NCBI GenBank assembly: GCA_031261295.1
Contig: JAISKT010000027.1
Coordinates: forward strand, 1-44,508
Source: Candidatus Symbiothrix sp.
Lineage (GTDB): Bacteria; Bacteroidota; Bacteroidia; Bacteroidales; Azobacteroidaceae
Length of the DNA stretch: 44,508 nucleotides
Reading direction: 5' to 3'
In this document: positions 23,950-31,045 of the stretch, one piece after another
How the letters are laid out: the number at the start of each line of letters is the position of its first letter
Position numbering within the stretch: position 1 is the first letter of the stretch
Notes under the pieces: generated by a model
The model's database searches: none
The model's input: only the letters and a program-made list of their open reading frames with translations
Told to the model about the DNA's origin: nothing
Program-made: the position numbers and the translations under genes

Positions 23950-26796
23950 ATGAAAAAGACATTATTCTTAATAACATTAACACTTGCGTGCGCCTGGCAA
24001 ATGCAGGCACAGTTTTTGATTGGTTCTCCCGCAAAAACGCAATTACGGAGTACGGATGCGGCATGCCTCGTCTCTACGGAATGGGCAGATGCAAAAGCCG
24101 TTCACGGCGATATGTTCGTGCGCGCAGGTGTAGTGGAATTAAATCGCACCAATGTTAATGATCCAAGTATTCAAAACGCTTTATTGACCCGGGATTTGCT
24201 GACTATCCAACTATTTGCTGATGTAACTGTTACGGCAAATAAAACCGGTGTGCGCACCACGACATCCGGAGGCATTTATTGGACAGGAAATGTATCGAAC
24301 GGTGAATTAACATTGTTTATGCAAAACAATTGTTTGTCGGGAACCTTACGCCAAGGAAATCAAGTATTTGACATTACATCCGATGAAACCGGCAATGTGA
24401 AAGTGGTGGAATTGAACACGGAAAAAAATCCAATGCCGGCTGAAGATTGCTTTTTTAATGAGGATGATACCGTAGGGACGAATGGCATTCACCCGGACGA
24501 AACGGTTGCCCAATCCGAATGGCGGGCAGCTGCCGATTTTCCAACTCCATCTACCGATGTGGATGGCAATTATATAGTAGATATTTTAGTGCTTTACCCG
24601 AATGAAGTGGCCGCATTGATGGGAGCAACTCCGGAATTGCGCACGGCTAAAGTGGATTATTATATTGAGCAAGCCAACGAAATTTTCATCAACAGCCGGA
24701 TTAACGTCCGGTTTCGTTTAGCGCACGACGAAATTAATAATGCTATTCCTAAAGGGGCGACTACTACTTCAGAAGTAAGTGGAACACCGAGGGTTACCGC
24801 ATTGCGTGACTTGTATGGTGCGGATATTATCTCTCATTGGAATTTCAATGGCGCTGCCGGAATAGGATCTGTTTTTTCCGGCACCGGAAGAAGCGCTATG
24901 TATAATAGCAGTAAATACAGCGATGTAATCTCCCGCTATACTTTTGTTCATGAATGTGGACACAATATGGGAGGACAACACGATCGCTACGAATACTCCA
25001 AACCGGGAGGAGAGCAGAAACACTTAACACAAGCGCCCGGAGATAATTTTGGAAAATCTTTCCCCGGATATCATACTATTATGTCGTATGGTAACGATCC
25101 GACTATATCCGGCGGTAGTAGTACCCGGGTGAAATACTTCTCAAATCCGGATGTTATATTCAATGGACAGCCGACCGGAATTGCATTAATTCCCGGCGCT
25201 CCCTTAACTGCAGAAGGCAATGGAGGACCCGCCGATAATGCAAGATACATTAATATAGAATCACAATATGTTTCAGCATATAATGATCCGATTACAACGA
25301 TTCCAAGTTTTAACGTAACCGTTATTAACGGACAATCCAATATCTCGAATGCGGTAGCGAATACAGTTATTGAACTTACGGCCGATACACCTCAGGAAGG
25401 GCAAGTTTTTTCGCATTGGCTTGGTGGTAATGGTGTCTTTGGAGATCCCGATCAAGCGAATACAACGTATGTTATGGCATCTGAAAATGTAACACTCACA
25501 GCCATTTTCAAAATACCATCGACTGAAGAAAATCCGTGGCTTATCGCCAACAGAGCTGATTTGGAAAAAATCATTGATTTTCCGGGCGAAATATATAAAC
25601 TGACTGCCGACATTGATATGGCCGGTAAAACGTGGACGCCGATTCCCTCTTTTTCAGGTAAACTATATGGCGAAGGACACAAACTGAACAACGCCACAAT
25701 TGCATCAAGCGCCAATTATGTCGGATTGTTTGCCGAATTGGCTACCGGCGCCTATGTCAAAGGAGTCAACATGGTAGGCGGAAACGTGATCGCCACTTCG
25801 GCGGGTGCATACGTGGGTGCGATTACAGGATATATCAGCGGAGACAATGTGACAATTACAGAATGTGGTAATACTGCAAATATTAGAGGAACAGGAGCTA
25901 CGGCACGTGTAGGTGGTCTCGTGGGTAGTATTAAAGGAAATTTTGCCACCATTACTTCCAGTTTTAATAAAGGGAATGTTACCGGCGGGCTTTATGCCGG
26001 AGGTATTGTCGGGCGTCCGGCTGATGCACAAAATACTGTTACTATTCGCGATTGTTATAGTCAATCAACAATAACGACTTCAATAACTACTACCTCTTCT
26101 TCTTATCTGGGAGGAATAGTGGGGTATATGTATAATGGCGGTAGTGGTCAATATACTGTGGAGAATTGCTACGCAACAGGAACTGTTGTGAACGCTGCTT
26201 CTGCCATAGGATCAGCAGTCGGAATTGTTGGTCGTGCATGGAATAGTTCCAACTCAATCGTCCAACACAACGTGGCATTACAAACCAACCTTCAAGGTAG
26301 TACATCCAATACGGTAGCTATTTTGGGAAGTAACCTGTCTTCGGGTACGAAAGAAAACTTCTCTAATTCCGAAATGCTTTTGAATGGTGTGCAAATTACA
26401 TATCCGGATCCGATTAATGAAAAGAATGGAGCAGCAGTCACTTTAGTTGATGCTAAAACAGCAGCATGGTATGCTGCTAATCTGCCAAGTTGGAATTTTA
26501 CCAATACATGGGCAATTACTGACGGTAGTTTGCCGATTCTCAAATGGGAAACCACCGGTGATGTGGCTATCGAGTCACCCAAAGTTATCTACACATTGAG
26601 AGCATCTGCTTCCAACGGTATTTTGACAGTGAAAGGCCTGGTTACAGGCGAATCGGTTCGCGTATATACGGTAACGGGACAAACTGTTGCAAATCAGATG
26701 GCAAAGAATTCGGAACAAACCATTCAATTACCTGCTTATGGCGTATATATCGTTGTCGCTGGGAATAAAGCTGTGAAAGTTTTTGCAGGAAAATAA
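23950..26796 (+). CDS. Secreted metzincin (M12/reprolysin-like) metalloprotease with GLUG repeats, protease 2
   Basis: 948 aa from the ATG at 23950. This start is chosen because MKKTLFLITLTLACAWQMQAQ is a proper signal peptide like those of proteases 1 and 3; an in-frame ATG at 23902 would add 16 residues encoded by the palindromic repeat and is unlikely. It has a pro-region to about 200 and a catalytic domain with HECGHNMGGQHD (H334, E335, H338, H344) and Met-turn TIMSYGND. An InlB-type repeat (GQVFSHWLGG...ENVTLTAIFK), GLUG repeats and a tail ending GVYIVVAGNKAVKVFAGK follow. It carries palindromes at sites A (24050, decayed left arm) and C (24472, decayed right arm) but none at site B. The stop is 6 nt before the protease 3 start, so the two are co-transcribed. 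Confidence 0.92.
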   Translation: MKKTLFLITLTLACAWQMQAQFLIGSPAKTQLRSTDAACLVSTEWADAKAVHGDMFVRAGVVELNRTNVNDPSIQNALLTRDLLTIQLFADVTVTANKTGVRTTTSGGIYWTGNVSNGELTLFMQNNCLSGTLRQGNQVFDITSDETGNVKVVELNTEKNPMPAEDCFFNEDDTVGTNGIHPDETVAQSEWRAAADFPTPSTDVDGNYIVDILVLYPNEVAALMGATPELRTAKVDYYIEQANEIFINSRINVRFRLAHDEINNAIPKGATTTSEVSGTPRVTALRDLYGADIISHWNFNGAAGIGSVFSGTGRSAMYNSSKYSDVISRYTFVHECGHNMGGQHDRYEYSKPGGEQKHLTQAPGDNFGKSFPGYHTIMSYGNDPTISGGSSTRVKYFSNPDVIFNGQPTGIALIPGAPLTAEGNGGPADNARYINIESQYVSAYNDPITTIPSFNVTVINGQSNISNAVANTVIELTADTPQEGQVFSHWLGGNGVFGDPDQANTTYVMASENVTLTAIFKIPSTEENPWLIANRADLEKIIDFPGEIYKLTADIDMAGKTWTPIPSFSGKLYGEGHKLNNATIASSANYVGLFAELATGAYVKGVNMVGGNVIATSAGAYVGAITGYISGDNVTITECGNTANIRGTGATARVGGLVGSIKGNFATITSSFNKGNVTGGLYAGGIVGRPADAQNTVTIRDCYSQSTITTSITTTSSSYLGGIVGYMYNGGSGQYTVENCYATGTVVNAASAIGSAVGIVGRAWNSSNSIVQHNVALQTNLQGSTSNTVAILGSNLSSGTKENFSNSEMLLNGVQITYPDPINEKNGAAVTLVDAKTAAWYAANLPSWNFTNTWAITDGSLPILKWETTGDVAIESPKVIYTLRASASNGILTVKGLVTGESVRVYTVTGQTVANQMAKNSEQTIQLPAYGVYIVVAGNKAVKVFAGK
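24050..24077. repeat. In-frame palindromic element, site A, protease 2 (decayed)
   Basis: GTACGGATG...CGTCTCTAC over 28 nt: the right arm matches the family exactly and the left arm has diverged. It is at the same codon position as 15002 and 26885. Confidence 0.65.
24472..24499. repeat. In-frame palindromic element, site C, protease 2 (decayed)
   Basis: The left arm GTAGGGACG is intact, with inner pairing AATGGCATT. The right arm (ACCCGGACG) is degenerate. It lies at the equivalent of site C in proteases 1 and 3. Confidence 0.5.
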
Positions 26797-26802
26797 AAAA
26801 TA

Positions 26803-29586
26803 ATGAAGAAAACACTTTTATTATTCACTCTGATAATTACGTATGCGTTGCAAATACAGGCGCAGTTTTTAATTGGCACGCCCGATAGAGACGTGGCGCG
26901 CCGCGTCTCTACTGAAGAATGGAGGGCAGCAAAAGCTGTACATGGCAATATGTTTGTGCGTGAAGGAATTGTAGCGTTGAATCGTGCCAATATCAATGAC
27001 CAAAGTATTCAAACCGCTTTGCTTACGGAAAATTTACTTTCCATCCAACTATTCGAGGATGTGACAGTTACCGCAAAGAAAACCAATGTTCGCACTACCG
27101 CATCCGGTGGAATTTATTGGACGGGAACCATCGTAGAAACGCAATTTATTGCATCTCTACCAAACGGCGAATTAACCCTGTTTATGAAAAACAATTATTT
27201 AGCCGGAACTTTGCGGCAGGGAGATCAAGTTTTCGACATCACTCCCGGTGCAAACGGTACTGTCAAAGTAGTGGAATTGGATCTTCTAAATAATCCGAAT
27301 CCCGATGAAGATTGCTATTTTCACGAAGAGGTAGAGACGCAGCATGCCATGTCTTTACCACAATCAACAGCCGAATTGCGCGCAGCAACAGCATCACCTA
27401 CAATGGATGAGGAAGGACATTACATTGTCGATATTTTAGTACTTTATCCGGCAGCCGTGGCAAGTCTATTGGGTTCTACAGCGGCAGAACGAACGGCATC
27501 CGTTGAGTATCGAATTGTTGAAGCCAATGAGATTTTTGAAAACAGTGAAATCAATGTACGTTTCCGCTTGGCGCATCATGAAATAAACGATATTGTTCCC
27601 GCCAATGCACCGAGCGCGGTAGATGTCCGAATAAAAAGTGTTACCGCATTGCGCGCCCAATACGGTGCGGACATTGCATCGCATTGGAATATGAACGGAT
27701 CAGCAGGAAGCGGATATGTATTGACAGACAATTCGAAGATAGAGGAGACAGGATACAACACCAGTAAATACAGCGATATCATTTCCCGCTTTACTTTTGT
27801 TCACGAATGCGGACACAATCTGGGTGCACTGCATGACCGGTATGATTACCGGGAGAGAACCGAATTAACAAATAGCAGGCCCTATTATCAATTTGGAAAA
27901 GTATTTCCAACTTATCGAACCATTATGGCATATACAAACTGTGTAACGGTAGGCGGAGAAAGCGGCTCGGCAAATTGTCCGCGTATCAAGCATTTCTCTA
28001 ATCCGAATGTTTTGTATAATGGCGTTCCAACCGGAGTGGAAGGTACAGAACCCTCCTCATTGATTGACGGAGGCCCGGCGGATAATGCCAGACAAATCAA
28101 CAGACTGGCGGAAAAAGCTTCGAGCTGCAACAATCCGGTGACAGTCACGCCTCCACCGACGGAAGAGACGATCCCAATCTCCACCCGGGCGGAATTGGAA
28201 AGCATTAAAGACAATCTTTCCGGTAGATTTCAACTGACACAAGATATTGACTTGAGTGAGGGGGGCGATTGGATACCCATAGCAGGTGTCTTTACCGGTA
28301 AGTTATATGGTGATAATCATTCGATTAAAAATATTTCAATTAATAGCGATGCTGCTAAGGCCGGACTTTTTGAAGAATTGGGCGCCAAAGCATTCATTGA
28401 AGGCGTAAACATAGTCGGCGGTAGTATTATTTCTTTAGCAGCAAACGCACAAGTGGGAGGCATTGCCGGATACATCAGTGGTGCAGAGGCGACGGTTACA
28501 AAGTGTAGCAATAGTGCATCCATTCGTGCAACCGGCGCTACGGCACAAGCCGGTGGTATTGTGGGTAGCATTGAAGGAAAATTTGCTGCTATTACGTCTA
28601 ATTTCAATAAAGGCGCTATTACAGGGGGTATCTATGCGGGAGGGATTGTTGGCCGTGCGGCTGATGAGCAACTGACCGTTACTATTCGCAATTGCTATAG
28701 CCAAGCGACAATATCCTCTGCGGTAGAGTCTTCGTACGTAGCCGGAATCGTTGGGTACATGTATAATGTCCCTATTGACGGTTATTATACGGTGGAAAAT
28801 TGTTATGCGACCGGAAGTGTCGTGAATACAGGCAATGGCACTGCAGCAGGTATCGTTGGCCGTGTCTGGGATAGCGCCAATACGATGATTCAACACAACG
28901 TGGCATTGCAGGACCTGCTTACGGGTAATCCATCCAATACTTTCCCCATTTTGGTAAGTGACATAAGCATTGGAACGAAAGAAAATTACTCCAATTCCGA
29001 AATGCTTTTGAATGGAGAACAAAATACAAATGAAACAGAGTGGACCGGTGCGGCAGTTACCCTTGCCGATGCTAAAACAAAAGTATTCTACACGACCGCT
29101 CCCCTCGCCTGGAATTTTACCGATACATGGACAATTGAAGAGGGAACTTTCCCGATTCTCAAATGGGAAGTTGTAATGGACCCCGTAGTAACAACCTATA
29201 CGGTTACTTTTGCAGTAGAAGATACAAATGGAATAGCAATTACGGATGCGGTAGTAACATTTGACGATATAGTTAATGCAGCCGGCAATTATGTATTTAC
29301 AGACATCGCGGCCGATACATACGATTATTTGGTAGCAAAAGAAGATTACGAAACAGTTTCAGGCAACGTAACTGTAACGGATGCGAATGTAACAGTACCT
29401 GTAACTTTAGCAGAACTCGTTAGTATTCAATCTGTAGATGCTGATGCTATTGTGGCTACTAAATATTACAACTTGCAAGGTGTAGAAGTAGTTCCGACAA
29501 CAACAGGTGTTTATATTGTAAAAAACACCCATGCTTCAGGCAAAATCAGCTCTTCTAAAGAACTGAAAGGGATTGCAGGAAAATAA
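26803..29586 (+). CDS. Secreted metzincin (M12/reprolysin-like) metalloprotease with GLUG repeats, protease 3
   Basis: A 927-aa protein starting 6 nt after protease 2. It has a signal peptide ending IQAQ, then a pro-region very similar to protease 1 (AQFLIGTPDRDVARRVSTEE). The catalytic motif is HECGHNLGALHD (H334, E335, H338, H344), with Met-turn TIMAYTN. Unlike proteases 1 and 2 it lacks the InlB-type repeat and passes through a PPPTEET linker straight into GLUG repeats. It ends with one carboxypeptidase-regulatory-like repeat (from about residue 797, TYTVTFAVEDTNG) plus the YYNLQGVEV/NTHASG tail also found on the 1970-aa protein. It thus combines a protease front end like protease 1 with a back end like the giant protein, evidence of module exchange. 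Palindromes lie at sites A, B and C. Likely co-transcribed with protease 2. Confidence 0.92.
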   Translation: MKKTLLLFTLIITYALQIQAQFLIGTPDRDVARRVSTEEWRAAKAVHGNMFVREGIVALNRANINDQSIQTALLTENLLSIQLFEDVTVTAKKTNVRTTASGGIYWTGTIVETQFIASLPNGELTLFMKNNYLAGTLRQGDQVFDITPGANGTVKVVELDLLNNPNPDEDCYFHEEVETQHAMSLPQSTAELRAATASPTMDEEGHYIVDILVLYPAAVASLLGSTAAERTASVEYRIVEANEIFENSEINVRFRLAHHEINDIVPANAPSAVDVRIKSVTALRAQYGADIASHWNMNGSAGSGYVLTDNSKIEETGYNTSKYSDIISRFTFVHECGHNLGALHDRYDYRERTELTNSRPYYQFGKVFPTYRTIMAYTNCVTVGGESGSANCPRIKHFSNPNVLYNGVPTGVEGTEPSSLIDGGPADNARQINRLAEKASSCNNPVTVTPPPTEETIPISTRAELESIKDNLSGRFQLTQDIDLSEGGDWIPIAGVFTGKLYGDNHSIKNISINSDAAKAGLFEELGAKAFIEGVNIVGGSIISLAANAQVGGIAGYISGAEATVTKCSNSASIRATGATAQAGGIVGSIEGKFAAITSNFNKGAITGGIYAGGIVGRAADEQLTVTIRNCYSQATISSAVESSYVAGIVGYMYNVPIDGYYTVENCYATGSVVNTGNGTAAGIVGRVWDSANTMIQHNVALQDLLTGNPSNTFPILVSDISIGTKENYSNSEMLLNGEQNTNETEWTGAAVTLADAKTKVFYTTAPLAWNFTDTWTIEEGTFPILKWEVVMDPVVTTYTVTFAVEDTNGIAITDAVVTFDDIVNAAGNYVFTDIAADTYDYLVAKEDYETVSGNVTVTDANVTVPVTLAELVSIQSVDADAIVATKYYNLQGVEVVPTTTGVYIVKNTHASGKISSSKELKGIAGK
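26885..26912. repeat. In-frame palindromic element, site A, protease 3
   Basis: ATAGAGACGTGGCG then CGCCGCGTCTCTAC: 28 nt with two mismatches from perfect symmetry. It is read as RDVARRVST, in the same frame as site A in protease 1. Confidence 0.8.
27133..27160. repeat. In-frame palindromic element, site B, protease 3
   Basis: GTAGAAACGCAATT then TATTGCATCTCTAC, 28 nt, read as VETQFIASL. It is orthologous in position to 15250 and absent from protease 2. Confidence 0.8.
27331..27358. repeat. In-frame palindromic element, site C, protease 3
   Basis: GTAGAGACGCAGCA then TGCCATGTCTTTAC, 28 nt, read as VETQHAMSL. It is two codons longer than the copy in protease 1. Confidence 0.75.
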
Positions 29587-29591
29587 AAATC

Positions 29592-29622
29592 GAAAGGGGG
29601 AGGAGTTTAATCCTGCCCCTAC
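29592..29622. repeat. Palindromic element, intergenic copy 8
   Basis: GGGGGAGGA and TCCTGCCCC pair (one G-G mismatch) around GTTTAA, 6 nt after the protease 3 stop. It is the last recognisable member of the family in the window and marks the right end of the secreted-protein block. Confidence 0.65.
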
Positions 29623-29633
29623 AAATCAAAAAT

Positions 29634-30890
29634 TTAGTTATTTATAGATTCTAATGCAGATGCCAACTCTATTTGCCACTTTATAAAATCTCTAAGAGAG
29701 GTTTCATCAAGGGCATAAGGATAATAAATAATAAACGGTTTTTCCGGATGCTTTTCAGATATGTTTGTTACCTTGTAAGGTTTAAATCGATTATTCTTCG
29801 CATGCGCCTCCATATCTGATAAAACGGCTTTGAATTTAGTCACTAAATTATCCTCAATATCGCGACTATTCCAATCCTTTGGCTTGATCGTCCGACTCAA
29901 AGCATAACATTCTGCAAGCGTACAATACTCGGATAGAGTAAATTTCATTTCGTTACTGACATTGGAATTATCAATATAGGTACGTAGTTCGGCAACTTCA
30001 TCAATCATGCGTTTTAATTTCAGTGAAGATGCCGAACGAATCTTAACAAGGCATTTTTGTATTTCTGCTGGTATTACCGGATTTTCATCTTTGGTAAAAT
30101 AAATTTGCATCATTCCATTATAATCAATCCTTTGATCGGAAATATCGTTTTGGGTAACTCCTACGCCTTTTATTACAGCCGCCACCTTTTTGAAAACTCC
30201 TTTTAGAAGTCCACCTTTTAGAATGCTGACCTGTATGTCGGAAGAAATTGGGATTCCAATTCTTTCATTATTTTTCAAAAGACGGAGTGAATCCGTTTCT
30301 CGTAATTTTTCATACTGTAAAAAATTCAAAGGTATCGTAAAATCTCTACGAAATGCAAGAATGTCTGTTGAATCATCTGAAGCATTGCTTTCTAATAACC
30401 TGTTTATCAATCCTAACCCGATATTTTCGGTAATAGTCTTTTCTATCACTGTTGATAATACGTTTGTGATATTATCTTCTTTTTGAGGTATTCTCCTTAA
30501 TTTAACTTCAACTTCAATGTGATTAATATCGTTTAATGTTACATTGGGAGATAATCTAAGATCTGTCAAGTATCCGATATTGTCTCCTTTTAAAATTATT
30601 TTTTTAAACAAACATCCTATTTGATATACAGGTTCACCTTTGGGGTTATTGTCCAACCAACTATAATAGCGAATGTTTAGATTGACAAAATATTCGTTTT
30701 GTGGGTTGCTTGTTTTGAAAAACAAAGTATCAACAAAAAAGGATATAGAATTATACCTTGTTATTATTTCTTCATTGGAATCTCCCAACTGCAATAATTC
30801 ATCTTTTGTTTTTGTTTCTATTTCTTGTCCATGAATAAATTGGATGAAAACTATTAAAAATAAGGGCATTAAAAATACTAATTTTTTCAT
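29634..30890 (-). CDS. Hypothetical secreted protein (orphan)
   Basis: A 418-aa protein I do not recognise. It has a clear signal peptide (MKKLVFLMPLFLIVFIQFIH, cleaved near GQ at 21-22) and no lipobox, so it is probably periplasmic or exported. The body is mixed alpha/beta and rich in Lys, Asn and Ile, with no cysteine cluster, catalytic signature or repeat that I can identify. Features that can be described are a short Gly/Lys-rich amphipathic stretch (ILKGGLLKGVFKKVAAVIKG, about residues 226-245), a predicted helical region after about 300, and C-terminal FIIYYPYALDETSLRDFIKWQ. It runs against the secreted-protein block, with its stop close to the last palindrome, and has its own well-formed promoter. 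It is divergent from the TPR gene. Confidence 0.7.
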   Translation of the reverse strand: MKKLVFLMPLFLIVFIQFIHGQEIETKTKDELLQLGDSNEEIITRYNSISFFVDTLFFKTSNPQNEYFVNLNIRYYSWLDNNPKGEPVYQIGCLFKKIILKGDNIGYLTDLRLSPNVTLNDINHIEVEVKLRRIPQKEDNITNVLSTVIEKTITENIGLGLINRLLESNASDDSTDILAFRRDFTIPLNFLQYEKLRETDSLRLLKNNERIGIPISSDIQVSILKGGLLKGVFKKVAAVIKGVGVTQNDISDQRIDYNGMMQIYFTKDENPVIPAEIQKCLVKIRSASSLKLKRMIDEVAELRTYIDNSNVSNEMKFTLSEYCTLAECYALSRTIKPKDWNSRDIEDNLVTKFKAVLSDMEAHAKNNRFKPYKVTNISEKHPEKPFIIYYPYALDETSLRDFIKWQIELASALESINN

Positions 30891-30912
30891 ATCTATAAAT
30901 TTAAATTATTCA

Positions 30913-30943
30913 CAAAAATACAAATAAATCTTAAATATACAAA
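30913..30943 (-). promoter_or_regulatory. Bacteroidota-type promoter for the orphan secreted protein
   Basis: On the minus strand, TTTG (30943-30940) is followed by a 19-nt spacer and TATTTTTG (30920-30913), which fits the TTTG-N19-TAnnTTTG layout. The ATG is at 30890, giving a leader of about 20 nt. Confidence 0.65.
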
Positions 30944-31009
30944 CAATTTGGAAAAAGACAGAATCAGTCGTGTTCATAGTAAAATATTATCCTGGCTATC
31001 GAAAAAGCA

Positions 31010-31040
31010 TTGGCGCAAATAATTATTTTTCATATCTTTG
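31010..31040 (+). promoter_or_regulatory. Bacteroidota-type promoter for the TPR gene (possibly leaderless transcript)
   Basis: TTG at 31010-31012, a 20-nt spacer and TATCTTTG at 31033-31040. The ATG at 31046 is only 5 nt downstream of the box, where transcription would start, so the mRNA may have no leader. Confidence 0.65.
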
Positions 31041-31045
31041 CGGGC

